Both the position numbers and the translations under genes were made by a program. DNA of 64,000 bases from Marinobacter subterrani (GTDB lineage: Bacteria; Pseudomonadota; Gammaproteobacteria; Pseudomonadales; Oleiphilaceae), in the NCBI RefSeq assembly GCF_001045555.1, contig NZ_LFBU01000001.1:2418001-2482000 (forward strand), given 5' to 3'. Each line of letters opens with the position of its first letter. Position 1 is the stretch's first letter. The notes under the pieces are model-generated. The model worked only from the letters and a program-made list of their open reading frames with translations, was not told the origin of the DNA and made no database searches. Below are positions 46,176 through 54,208 of this stretch, one piece after another.

Positions 46176-48035
46176 ATGAAATCCAGAAGCCCGCTTGTTA
46201 ACCGAATCGCCATTGTCGTTGGCGCCGTGGTGCTGACAGCACTTGTCAGCATGGCGACCACGCTCGCGGTTTCAAAAAGCATTGAGGGCAATGCCACAGC
46301 AATCAATCTGGCGGGCGCCCTGCGCATGGGCGCATTCCACATGCTGGCCCGCACCGCCGGCCCGGTGGCGGCGGAATCCGGGCCCGGGTCCATGTCACAT
46401 ATGCTGGACAGCTATGACGCCAGGCTGACTGACAACGGTATCACCTCGGCCATTCCCGCGTCCGGCGACCACCCCCTGAGCACCCAGTACCGCGCCATAC
46501 AGGAGTCCTGGACGACAACGCTCCGGCCGTCGCTTCAGGAACACAAACAGGGCACACCTATCACCGACAGCATGCTGGCGGTCACCCGCGACTACGTGAA
46601 TAAGGTAGACCAGCTGGTGACCATGCTGGAGCAGCGGACTGAAGCCCGCATCGATCTGTTGCATCTGATCCAGGTGATCAGCCTGGTGTTTTCCATCCTG
46701 ATCATCGTAGCGCTGTTTATTGACCTGAAAAACCGCATTCTGCGGCCGCTGCGCAAACTGGTCAGTATTGCCATCGCCGTGGGCGACCAGGACTTCTCCC
46801 GCAAGGCCCATCTCAGGGGCTCCGATGAACTGGCAAGGCTCGGCCAGGCCTTTGACCAGATGACCAGCGAGCTGGCCCTCACCTACTACGATCTGGAGGA
46901 GCGGGCCCGGCTCAAGACCGAAGAACTGGAAAAGAGCCACACAGCCCTTCAGTTGCTCCACTCCGCTAGCCGGGATCTGTTTGCCAAACATGACCTGTGC
47001 CACGGGGCCATTCCCATGCTGCAGGAGCTGGAGCAGTTGCTGGGCATTGGACCCATCCGCCTATATCTCCATGACAAAGAGTCCGCAGAGCCCGTGGAAG
47101 CCATTGCCACGGCCTCCCGGGAGCGGCCCTTTTATTGCCGTGACCATCACTGCAACGCCTGCCTGGTAACCCCTGAGGTGTACGACGAGCTTCCGGTAGA
47201 AGATAACGATGGGCGTCGGCTGCTGCTGCCCATCCGCACCCCCGGGCAACTACTGGGAACGCTGGAAGTCTGGTATCGCGCGGATGTGGGCCTGTCAGAA
47301 ACCTCGCGGCGCTTGCTGGAAACCCTCAGCGACCAGTTGGCCACTGCCATTTTCCTGGAACGGCAGATTACCGAGGAGCAGCAACAGACCCTCGCCGAAG
47401 AGCGCACGGTCATCGCCCGGGAGCTGCACGACTCCCTGGCGCAGTCACTCTCCTACCTGAAAATGCAGGTGGCCCGGCTGCGCCGTCTCAATATTGACGG
47501 CGAACAGAAGCAGACCCATGAGGCCATTCTGGATGAACTCAGCACCGGCCTGAACAGTGCTTACCGGCAACTGCGGGAACTGCTGGCCACCTTCCGGCTG
47601 AAGCTGGACACACCGGACCTCGCTACCGCTCTGCGCAAGACCATTGAGGAATTCTCGGAACGGCTGGGCAAGCCGGTTGAGCTCACGTACAACCTGCCAC
47701 CCCAGACCCTGTCGCCCAATGAAGAAATCCATACCCTGCAGATTGTCCGGGAAGGCCTGGCCAATGCCGTCAAGCACGCCGATGCCACCGACATCACCGT
47801 GGAGGTGCTGTTCGAGTCACCCCAGGTACGGGTAAGAATCCGCGACAACGGCAAGGGCCTGCCCGGAGGCGACCAGCCGGTCAATCATTACGGCCTGATC
47901 ATCATGCAGGATCGTGCCAGGACCCTCGGTGGCCAGGTCAAAGTACAGAACCGGGATGAGGGCGGCGTTGAAGTCACGCTGCTGTTCGTGCCCAAAAGCC
48001 GGAACCTGATTCCCACGGAAGTTTCCAATGCCTGA
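46176..48035 (+). CDS. narX: Nitrate/nitrite sensor histidine kinase NarX
   Basis: 619 residues. Two helices flank a periplasmic domain with the nitrate-sensing P-box [18 protein letters not shown] (residues about 41-58). A HAMP domain follows, then a GAF-like central module that contains the cysteine group [11 protein letters not shown], recalling the Cys cluster of the NarX central region. The kinase H-box is [18 protein letters not shown] and the ATPase part has NAVKHADAT and DNGKGLPGG. It should phosphorylate NarL in response to nitrate. The narL gene follows at once; the stop overlaps a possible narL start. Confidence 0.95.
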   Translation: MKSRSPLVNRIAIVVGAVVLTALVSMATTLAVSKSIEGNATAINLAGALRMGAFHMLARTAGPVAAESGPGSMSHMLDSYDARLTDNGITSAIPASGDHPLSTQYRAIQESWTTTLRPSLQEHKQGTPITDSMLAVTRDYVNKVDQLVTMLEQRTEARIDLLHLIQVISLVFSILIIVALFIDLKNRILRPLRKLVSIAIAVGDQDFSRKAHLRGSDELARLGQAFDQMTSELALTYYDLEERARLKTEELEKSHTALQLLHSASRDLFAKHDLCHGAIPMLQELEQLLGIGPIRLYLHDKESAEPVEAIATASRERPFYCRDHHCNACLVTPEVYDELPVEDNDGRRLLLPIRTPGQLLGTLEVWYRADVGLSETSRRLLETLSDQLATAIFLERQITEEQQQTLAEERTVIARELHDSLAQSLSYLKMQVARLRRLNIDGEQKQTHEAILDELSTGLNSAYRQLRELLATFRLKLDTPDLATALRKTIEEFSERLGKPVELTYNLPPQTLSPNEEIHTLQIVREGLANAVKHADATDITVEVLFESPQVRVRIRDNGKGLPGGDQPVNHYGLIIMQDRARTLGGQVKVQNRDEGGVEVTLLFVPKSRNLIPTEVSNA

Positions 48036-48052
48036 TGACAAGAGAGAACACG

Positions 48053-48709
48053 ATGTCTGAATCGCCCGCCAGTATCCTGCTGATCGACGACCACCCCCTG
48101 CTTCGACAGGGCATCAAGCAGCTCATCGAGATGGAAGACGACATGGTTGTTGCCGGTGAAGCAAGCAATGCCGCCGACGGCATCCGCCTGGCCACCGAGC
48201 TGGAGCCGGACCTGATCCTGATGGACCTGAATATGCCGGAAATGGATGGCATTGAGGCCCTGAAGAAGCTGCGGGAACAGAACATCAGCTCCCGCATCGT
48301 GATGTTTACCGTGTCAGACCAGGAAGACGACGTGGTAGCGGCCCTGCGGGCCGGTGCAGACGGTTATCTGCTGAAAGACATGGAACCCGAGGACATGATC
48401 ACCCAACTGCACCAGGCGGCGGTCGGCAAGATGGTCATCAGCGACCGGCTGACCACCCTGCTGGCCCAGGCACTGCGCTCCAACAAACCCCAGCAGACCT
48501 CACGCCCGGATTTCGACAGCCTGACACCCCGGGAAAAGGATATCCTGCGCCTGATTGCCGAAGGCCTGTCCAACAAGATGATTGGCCGCAAGCTGGATAT
48601 CAGCGACGGCACCGTGAAGGTCCACGTGAAGCACCTGCTGAAAAAGCTGAACCTGCGATCGCGGGTGGAAGTGGCCGTATGGGCCGTAGAGGAAGGCCTG
48701 CACCGCTGA
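48053..48709 (+). CDS. narL: Nitrate response regulator NarL
   Basis: 218 residues from the ATG at 48053 (AGAGAG upstream); an ATG at 48035, overlapping the narX stop, is the alternative. Receiver domain: acidic pair in [13 protein letters not shown], phosphorylated Asp in [13 protein letters not shown], Lys in [11 protein letters not shown]. The C-terminal LuxR-type helix-turn-helix reads [20 protein letters not shown] and [17 protein letters not shown]. It activates nitrate-dependent genes such as narG and narK. A palindrome follows 12 bases after the stop. Confidence 0.95.
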   Translation: MSESPASILLIDDHPLLRQGIKQLIEMEDDMVVAGEASNAADGIRLATELEPDLILMDLNMPEMDGIEALKKLREQNISSRIVMFTVSDQEDDVVAALRAGADGYLLKDMEPEDMITQLHQAAVGKMVISDRLTTLLAQALRSNKPQQTSRPDFDSLTPREKDILRLIAEGLSNKMIGRKLDISDGTVKVHVKHLLKKLNLRSRVEVAVWAVEEGLHR

Positions 48710-48721
48710 AAAACTGAAAGT

Positions 48722-48782
48722 GGGGTCAGATGAAAACGGGGTCAGATGAACTTTTCATCTGACCCCGTTTTCATCTGACCCC
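48722..48782. repeat. Compound palindrome of four GGGGTCAGATGAA words
   Basis: Arms 48722-48750 and 48754-48782 are perfect 29-bp inverted complements around a three-base loop (CTT). Each arm holds two direct GGGGTCAGATGAA words separated by AACG or its like. It is the bigger relative of the palindrome at 23826-23855. It lies between narL and ubiT, both plus strand, and would make a very stable terminator-like hairpin. Confidence 0.87.
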
Positions 48783-48870
48783 GACTTCACCGGCGCTTAT
48801 GAGTTATATCAAAGCCCTGCGCCCGGCTTTCGCCTACCCTGCTCCGGTCTCACCAAACACGGAGCTGACC

Positions 48871-49368
48871 ATGCACCTGTCGCTGCCCAAGTTGCCCTCA
48901 TTCGCCCTGCACTCACCACTGCTCGACCAGACTCTCTCGGTACTCAGCGAATACCTCCCCTCGCCTACCCCGGCACTCGGCGCGCTGGACCGACGCATCC
49001 CCATGCCCTTCAAACAGATAGCGGCGGAAGCCCCTCTGAATCGTCTCTTTGCACAAGCTATTCGTGAGGGCGAATTTGAAGACTTCGAGGGCCGGCGCAT
49101 CCGGTTGGAAGTGAATGGTGGGCAGCCGGGCATCACTCTGGGCTTCTGGGCCGGTCGGCTGCGGGTGATTGACGGCCCGGGAGAGGCGACCATCCGGGGT
49201 TCCCTGGCGGCCTTCAAGACCCTGGCAGAGCGCCGACAGGATCCGGACCAGCTGTTTTTTCAGCGGCGCCTGATTATTGAGGGAGACACGGAGCTGGGCC
49301 TGGGACTAAAAAACCTGCTGGACAGCCTGGAGTGGCGGTTCAGTATTCGCCAGCTGTTTTCAAGCTGA
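48871..49368 (+). CDS. ubiT: UbiT-like SCP2 domain protein (anaerobic ubiquinone synthesis)
   Basis: 165 residues from the ATG at 48871, chosen for GGAG seven bases upstream; an in-frame ATG at 48799 would add 24 residues. The lipid-binding SCP2 fold is seen in ALDRRIPMPFKQIAAEAPLN, ATIRGSLAAFKTLAERRQDP and LIIEGDTELGLGLKNLLDSL. UbiT works with UbiU and UbiV in oxygen-independent ubiquinone synthesis, and in Pseudomonas the three genes lie near nar genes. ubiU and ubiV are not in this window. Placement after narXL supports the call. Confidence 0.82.
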   Translation: MHLSLPKLPSFALHSPLLDQTLSVLSEYLPSPTPALGALDRRIPMPFKQIAAEAPLNRLFAQAIREGEFEDFEGRRIRLEVNGGQPGITLGFWAGRLRVIDGPGEATIRGSLAAFKTLAERRQDPDQLFFQRRLIIEGDTELGLGLKNLLDSLEWRFSIRQLFSS

Positions 49369-49403
49369 CGGGTTCCGGGTTCGACCCTCACCTGTGTGCT
49401 GGC

Positions 49404-50246
49404 TCAAATCAGCCCCAATTCCAGGCGAGCCTCTTCATCCAGGCTGTCATAGCTCCAGGGTGGATCAAATACGATATCCACCTGGCTGTCTTCAACGTGC
49501 GGAACCTGCAGTAGCTTGCCTTTCACATCCCCGGCAATGATGTCGCCCATACCGCAACCGGGTGAGGTAAGGGTCATTTCCACGCGGACGGACTGGCGTT
49601 CCTGGTCGATCTCCAGCTTGTAGATAAGCCCCAGGCTGACGACATTCACCGGAATCTCGGGATCGTAGACCAGCCGCATCGCATCCCAGCATTGCTGTTC
49701 GCTGATCAGGCCATCCTCCGGTGGCTCGAACAGGATGACATCCGATTGAAAGCCCAGGTTTCGCGTGACCTCTGGCGACAACCGGTACAGATTGCCCTCG
49801 TAGTTGACGGTAAAGCTGCCACCGAGTGCCTGGGTTATCGAAACCGAGGCTCCCTCCGGAAGGGTGACAGAGTTTCCGTAGGGTACCCGCAAGGCTTCAC
49901 AGTCTTGCGACAACGTGAAGGTTTTGGGGGGAGTTGCCGGCTTTTTCGAGTTCGGGGCCTTGATGGTCAGGGTCTGGAGACTGCCCTCGCCATGCAGCCC
50001 GATCTCCATCTCCTGAAGGTAAGGCACACTCGCCGCCTCGAAATACAGGGTCAGGTCGTCGAAGTCTTTCCTGATATCCTCCCCGGACTCCTCACCCGGC
50101 GGGCAAAAAGCCAGGCAGGTCTCGGCCTGCTGGGTACCGCCCTTCTCCACATAAACACGCGCCGCCATTCCTGGAACTTCCTGCTTGGCCAGCAGGGAGA
50201 GCAGATAGTTACGGGCTTCCGGTGTCACTTCAGCATCAATCTTCAC
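49404..50246 (-). CDS. SufT-type MIP18 protein with an N-terminal A-type (NfuA-like) domain
   Basis: 280 residues from a GTG at 50246. Residues 1-90 look like the degenerate A-type carrier domain at the start of NfuA (VTPEARNYLLSLLAKQE, GMAARVYVEKGG). Residues about 125-165 match the SufT middle domain (LPEGASVSITQALGGSFTV). Residues 180-275 are MIP18/DUF59: MRLVYDPEIPVNVVSLGLIY, TLTSPGCGMGDIIAGDVKGK and VDIVFDPPWSYDSL. Such proteins help insert or repair Fe-S clusters; here perhaps for NO-damaged enzymes. A fusion of these parts is unusual. A small ORF lies upstream. Confidence 0.8.
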   Translation of the reverse strand: MKIDAEVTPEARNYLLSLLAKQEVPGMAARVYVEKGGTQQAETCLAFCPPGEESGEDIRKDFDDLTLYFEAASVPYLQEMEIGLHGEGSLQTLTIKAPNSKKPATPPKTFTLSQDCEALRVPYGNSVTLPEGASVSITQALGGSFTVNYEGNLYRLSPEVTRNLGFQSDVILFEPPEDGLISEQQCWDAMRLVYDPEIPVNVVSLGLIYKLEIDQERQSVRVEMTLTSPGCGMGDIIAGDVKGKLLQVPHVEDSQVDIVFDPPWSYDSLDEEARLELGLI

Positions 50247-50283
50247 GATCCGTTCACCTGTTCCTCTTCAGAGAAAATGCACA

Positions 50284-50478
50284 TTATCCAGGATGATTGT
50301 TTGCCTGGGCCGACGGCCGGGCAACGTCCTTCGGGCTCCGTTCCCGGGCCCCGTCGCCACGCCTTTCACGTTCCCGCTTCAACTGGTTGGATTTACATTC
50401 GTTACTCACAAGATCGAGCCACCTCAGGTGCTGGTCCCAGATCTTTTCCTCAATGTGTTCGGGCTTATTGCAAACCAT
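50284..50478 (-). CDS. Possible small basic protein, unrecognised
   Basis: 64 residues beginning MVCNKPEHIEEKIWDQHLRW and ending in a basic, polar tail (RERERRGDGARE). GAGGAAA lies five bases before the ATG, and the SufT-fusion gene follows after 37 bases in the same direction, so the two could be an operon. No family recognised and the tail is low-complexity; it may be a chance frame. Confidence 0.35.
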   Translation of the reverse strand: MVCNKPEHIEEKIWDQHLRWLDLVSNECKSNQLKRERERRGDGARERSPKDVARPSAQANNHPG

Positions 50479-50645
50479 CGCTATTTCCTCACCAGGCTGA
50501 CAGGTCTGTTTAACCAAAGATGGTCGGTTATGACAAGGGGAGCAAATATCAAGCCTCACAGAAAAAATCTCTGTAAATACAAGCGACCAGGAATTGACGG
50601 TCTCCATTGGCACGGTCGTATTTCGCGCCATCACAGACCGACACT

Positions 50646-50713
50646 GTCATGATGACAGCAGTGAACCCGGAGAAAGGGTGTCTGCATGACAACAAGGCTG
50701 GCGTTAACTTTAC
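50646..50713 (+). promoter_or_regulatory. norR: Three NorR-type enhancer motifs (GT-N7-AC)
   Basis: GTCATGATGAC (50646-50656), GTCTGCATGAC (50680-50690) and GTTAACTTTAC (50703-50713) all fit the GT-N7-AC pattern known for NorR sites; the first lies within a perfect CTGTCAT-G-ATGACAG palindrome (50644-50658). Centres are about 130, 96 and 73 bases before the start predicted from the sigma-54 promoter at 50755-50770. Three sites in a row is the arrangement found before E. coli norVW. NorR itself is encoded at 59719-61296. Confidence 0.7.
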
Positions 50714-50754
50714 TGGAACTGAGCCTTCCCTTTATTTAACAACACCTTACAACC

Positions 50755-50770
50755 TGGCACACCGAATGCT
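50755..50770 (+). promoter_or_regulatory. Sigma-54 promoter before the Crp/Fnr-norEF unit
   Basis: TGGCACACCGAATGCT has the invariant GG (50756-50757) and GC (50768-50769) ten bases apart, and matches TGGCAC-N5-TTGCW at all but one base of the two blocks. A start near 50781 gives a leader of about 50 bases. The NorR motifs upstream are at the usual enhancer distance. Confidence 0.7.
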
Positions 50771-50831
50771 AGACCTTGCCTGTAACGACGCTCCAGGCGT
50801 CTGAAACCAAAGTGCAAAAGGTCCTCTGGTC

Positions 50832-51584
50832 ATGCTGGATATAACCGATTCCATCGATTCCCCAACCTTCGGCAACATCGCCGCAAACCGACCGGCAAGC
50901 CTGGACGAAACCGGCTCCGGAACACCGGCGGCCGATTCCTCCTGGAACACCTGGGATCTGATCGCCCTTTCCGAGCTATCTACCTTCTTCCAGGCGGGGG
51001 AGCTGGTTACCCGATTGAACGACATGCCAGAGTCACTGTATGTCGTGGGCAGTGGCGCGGTGAAAAGCTTTTATCTGGACGCCCAAGGCAACGAATGCAT
51101 CACGGCATTCTATCTTCCAGGTGAGATCTTCGGGCTTGAAGGATTCAACCGCACCAACCTGTCATTTGCCCACCAGATGCTGAAAACGGGATATTTATAC
51201 CGGATACCGTATCGGGAAATTTTTCATGCCCTCAATAAAGACGTGGATTGTCAGAAATATATTCTGCAACTGCTCAGCCACGAGATGTTCGAGGCTCAGA
51301 GAATGTCGGTCATCAATGGTCATTACACGGCGGAAGTCCGGCTTGCCTACTTCCTGCTGAACCTATGGCAAAGACTAAACCCGAAGGAAAAACAGGGCGC
51401 GGTCTTCAGCCTGCCCATGACAAGAGTCGCGATCAGCAATTTTCTCGGGCTGACACCCGAGACCATCAGCCGATGTTTCGCCTTGTTCAAAAGGAATAAC
51501 TGGATCGAAGCCGCAGGAAGCAAAATAAAGCTGACGGATATTGAAAGCCTGAGTCATCTCGTAACGGGAATCCCCACCCGATAA
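50832..51584 (+). CDS. Crp/Fnr family regulator, DnrS-like
   Basis: 250 residues. An N-terminal leader of about 40 residues has no Cys group, so the 4Fe-4S centre of FNR/ANR is missing. A sensor beta-roll (AGELVTRLNDMPESLYVVGSG, YLPGEIFGLEGF) and a winged helix follow; the recognition helix ISNFLGLTPETISRCFALF carries E-x-x-SR as in FNR, so TTGA boxes are expected. It is first of a unit with norE and norF, controlled by what looks like a NorR/sigma-54 promoter. The signal it senses is unknown; P. stutzeri DnrS is a fair analogue. Confidence 0.82.
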   Translation: MLDITDSIDSPTFGNIAANRPASLDETGSGTPAADSSWNTWDLIALSELSTFFQAGELVTRLNDMPESLYVVGSGAVKSFYLDAQGNECITAFYLPGEIFGLEGFNRTNLSFAHQMLKTGYLYRIPYREIFHALNKDVDCQKYILQLLSHEMFEAQRMSVINGHYTAEVRLAYFLLNLWQRLNPKEKQGAVFSLPMTRVAISNFLGLTPETISRCFALFKRNNWIEAAGSKIKLTDIESLSHLVTGIPTR

Positions 51585-51609
51585 CCGGGGCCTCACCAGG
51601 ATTATCGCA

Positions 51610-52209
51610 ATGTCAAATGAGTATTTGCTAACCGACAGCGTCGCGGAACCAGGCGGTGTAGATCTGCCCGGTGATGTTGCCATGTGGTTTTTTATCCTTA
51701 TGGAATTAACCGTCTTTGCAATCTTCTTTATCGGATTTGCAACCACGCAGAACTTCTATCCGGACATGTTCACGGCCGGCAAAGCCTCCCTGCATTCACT
51801 GGCAGGTCTGATTTGCACGTTGGCCCTGATCACCAGCAGCTATTTCGTCGCGCTGGCAGGGATTCGGTTACGGCAGGGGAATCAATCGGGCTGCAGCCTG
51901 TTTTTGCTGGCGGCATTAATGACCGCAACGGTCTATCTGGTCACAAAATTCTGGGAATACTCGCAACTGATCGAGGCCGGGTACAACCTGTCTTCCAATA
52001 CGTTCTACACACTCTATTTCTTTACTACGTTCTTCCACCTCATGCACGTTGTCCTGGGCATGGTGATTCTGGGTTACATGCTGCGACGCACCCGCCAGGG
52101 CGCTTATGCAACCGGGGAGCACTCGGGTTTCGAGTCCGGAGCCTCTTACTGGCACATGGTTGACCTGGTGTGGATTGTACTTTTCCCGATCATTTACGTG
52201 ATCCACTAG
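51610..52209 (+). CDS. norE: NorE-like heme-copper oxidase subunit III family protein, pair 1
   Basis: 199 residues with five or so helices; the cytochrome oxidase subunit III family blocks are MWFFILMELTVFAIFFIGF, FFTTFFHLMHVVLGMV and YWHMVDLVWIVLFPIIYVIH. NorE is an accessory membrane protein of nitric oxide reductase: not essential, but it helps activity. It lies 25 bases after the Crp/Fnr gene, with AGGA before the ATG. A second, diverged NorE is encoded at 52790-53407 facing it. Confidence 0.87.
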   Translation: MSNEYLLTDSVAEPGGVDLPGDVAMWFFILMELTVFAIFFIGFATTQNFYPDMFTAGKASLHSLAGLICTLALITSSYFVALAGIRLRQGNQSGCSLFLLAALMTATVYLVTKFWEYSQLIEAGYNLSSNTFYTLYFFTTFFHLMHVVLGMVILGYMLRRTRQGAYATGEHSGFESGASYWHMVDLVWIVLFPIIYVIH

Positions 52210-52232
52210 AATGCGAAGACCGGAGTGACTGT

Positions 52233-52493
52233 ATGAGCACACTGACGTTCAAGGCAACCGGTTCCTGGTTGCTTCTCATTGCCCTGACTCTGCTCTCAGT
52301 GGCTGCTTCCGAATCGGTGAGGAACCCGGCGGTGATGATCCTGATCGTCGTTCTGGCCGTGATCATCAAGGGCCAGAGTATCGTCGACGTTTTCATGGGG
52401 CTGCAGTCCGCACCCGCTCTCTGGCGCCGGCTCCTGCTCAGCTACGTTATCGTGGTTCCGGCAACGATCGGAGCCGTTATTGTGTGGCTGTGA
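52233..52493 (+). CDS. norF: NorF-like small membrane protein, pair 1
   Basis: 86 residues, three hydrophobic helices; GSWLLLIALTLLSVAASES, IIKGQSIVDVFMGLQSAPAL and RRLLLSYVIVVPA match the cytochrome c oxidase subunit IV-like NorF family. GGAG is seven bases before the ATG, 23 bases after norE. Its 3' end overlaps the convergent second norF by 17 bases. Confidence 0.83.
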   Translation: MSTLTFKATGSWLLLIALTLLSVAASESVRNPAVMILIVVLAVIIKGQSIVDVFMGLQSAPALWRRLLLSYVIVVPATIGAVIVWL

Positions 52494-52785
52494 ACTGCAG
52501 GTAACCCAGGGAAATTCCGACCATGGAAGTCATGGCCAGGAAATAGCCCGTTACAAGCCGGCGGGTCAGCGGTGCTGCGTTACGCAACCCCATAAAGTCC
52601 TGAATGATCCAGCGGCCCTTCATGAGCGTGACCGAGCAGACGATAACGATGGCCACAAGCGAGGGCCGGCCGGACTCACCAACCGCCGCGCTGAGCAGCG
52701 TCAGGCTGATCAGCCCCAGCCATACCAGGCGCGTCCTGTCCCATGTCCGCTTTCCGGTTTCCTGGCTTTGTTGTGTCTGCTCCAT
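52477..52785 (-). CDS. norF: NorF-like small membrane protein, pair 2
   Basis: 102 residues; a 20-residue polar start, then helices with LISLTLLSAAVGESG, LMKGRWIIQDFMGLRNAAPL and RRLVTGYFLAMTS. It aligns by eye with the first NorF over its whole membrane part, sharing the KGxxIxxxFMGL block, but is well diverged. GAGGTAAA before the ATG overlaps the norE stop region. Last gene of the norCBDQEF run. Confidence 0.83.
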   Translation of the reverse strand: MEQTQQSQETGKRTWDRTRLVWLGLISLTLLSAAVGESGRPSLVAIVIVCSVTLMKGRWIIQDFMGLRNAAPLTRRLVTGYFLAMTSMVGISLGYLQFTATQ

Positions 52786-52789
52786 GGAT

Positions 52790-53407
52790 TTACCTCAAGA
52801 TGTAGATCAGTGGGAAGATTAGAATCCAGACCATATCAATCATGTGCCAGTAGCTGGCGGCCCCTTCCAGGCCTTCGTGGGACTCCGCCGAATAGTGACC
52901 CAGTGCGGCCAATACAGCGGTTCCAAGAATGGTGAAGGTACCGATGACAACGTGAAGGAAGTGATTGAACATCAGATAGTAGTAAGTGGCGAAAAAGTAG
53001 TTGGTACGGGCGGTGATGCCCCTGGCTTCATTCCACTGGTATTCCCAGGCCTTGATCAGGCAATAGGTGACGCCGGCAGCCACCGTGCAAAGCAGCCAGA
53101 TCACGGTCTGGCGTCGGGCGCTCCGCTTGATTGCCTGTACCGACCGGGCGACACAGAAGCTGCTGGTGAGTAACACAAGGGTATTGAGGAAGCCAGCCAG
53201 GGTGTTGAGCTGTGGCGGCCCCTCGCGGAATTCCACCGGAAAGTAGAACTTTGCAATCAGAAAGGCGAGAAAGAAGAAGGCGAATTCGGTCAGCTCCGCA
53301 TAAATGAAAACCCATACGGCGATGCTTCCCGGTGTGTGGCCCTTTTCGTTTCCCGTTCCCTTTGCGGTGGCAAACTCCGGGTCACCGACCATCTCAAGCG
53401 TGGTCAT
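52790..53407 (-). CDS. norE: NorE-like subunit III family protein, pair 2
   Basis: 205 residues from the ATG at 53407; a TTG overlapping the norQ stop, or an ATG at 53392, are alternatives. Blocks are VWVFIYAELTEFAFFFLAFL, YYLMFNHFLHVVIGTFTI and YWHMIDMVWILIFPLIYILR, parallel to the first NorE. It should be the NorE of the norCBDQ set. Between the two copies the last 20 residues are the best kept. Confidence 0.87.
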   Translation of the reverse strand: MTTLEMVGDPEFATAKGTGNEKGHTPGSIAVWVFIYAELTEFAFFFLAFLIAKFYFPVEFREGPPQLNTLAGFLNTLVLLTSSFCVARSVQAIKRSARRQTVIWLLCTVAAGVTYCLIKAWEYQWNEARGITARTNYFFATYYYLMFNHFLHVVIGTFTILGTAVLAALGHYSAESHEGLEGAASYWHMIDMVWILIFPLIYILR

Positions 53408-53418
53408 TGTGCCGGCCG

Positions 53419-54195
53419 TCAAAAGTGCGCATCGACCAACCGAAGCAGCGATTGCCGGGTTGTCGGCTCATCGGTCAGTGGTTCGATCACGCAATACAGG
53501 CAGGCTTTGCGGGCGGGACAGCCACTTTTGAGCATCTTCCCGGCGTAGATCAGTAAGCGGGTCGAGACCGCTGCCGTGAGATCGATATCAGTCAGCCGGC
53601 GAATATCCGTCGCCAGTTTCACCAGTTGCCCGGCGCTGGCCTCATCAATACCGGACTCATGGGCAATGATCGACGCTTCAACCGAAGCCTCCGGATAGCC
53701 AAAACTCATGGCAACAAACCGTTGCCGGGTGCTGGGTTTCAGGCCCTTGATCAGATTCTGGTAGGACGGGTTATAGGAGACCACCAGCATAAAGTCCTCA
53801 TGGGCGGTCAGGGTTTCGCCGGTGCGCTCCAGGTGCACGGTTCTGCGATGATCCGACAGCGAATGCAAAGCAACCGTTGTGTCCTTCCGAGCCTCGATAA
53901 TTTCATCGAGATAACAGATTCCGCCCTCACGGGCAGCCCGGGTGAGCGGGCCGTCCTGCCAGTAGGTTCCGTCGGGGCCGATGAGGTGCCGACCCAACAG
54001 ATCGGCAGCGGTCAGGTCATCGTGACAGGAAACGGTGTACAGAGGGCGTTCCAGTTGCTCCGCCATGTACTCGACAAAGCGCGTCTTGCCGCAGCCGGTC
54101 GGGCCTTTGATCAGCACTGGCAAACGATGCTGGACCGCATGTTGGAATATTTCATATTCATCATTCTGAATCTGATAATAACTCTGGCTATTCAT
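53419..54195 (-). CDS. norQ: NorQ, MoxR-type AAA+ ATPase for NO reductase assembly
   Basis: 258 residues. Walker A is LIKGPTGCGKTRFVEYMA and Walker B lies in GGICYLDEIIEARKDTTVAL; CHDDLTAADLLGRHLIG is the CbbQ/NorQ block. With NorD it inserts or activates the non-heme iron of NorB. GAGGTAG precedes the ATG, 13 bases after norD. Confidence 0.95.
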   Translation of the reverse strand: MNSQSYYQIQNDEYEIFQHAVQHRLPVLIKGPTGCGKTRFVEYMAEQLERPLYTVSCHDDLTAADLLGRHLIGPDGTYWQDGPLTRAAREGGICYLDEIIEARKDTTVALHSLSDHRRTVHLERTGETLTAHEDFMLVVSYNPSYQNLIKGLKPSTRQRFVAMSFGYPEASVEASIIAHESGIDEASAGQLVKLATDIRRLTDIDLTAAVSTRLLIYAGKMLKSGCPARKACLYCVIEPLTDEPTTRQSLLRLVDAHF

Positions 54196-54208
54196 GACTA
54201 CCTCAAAA

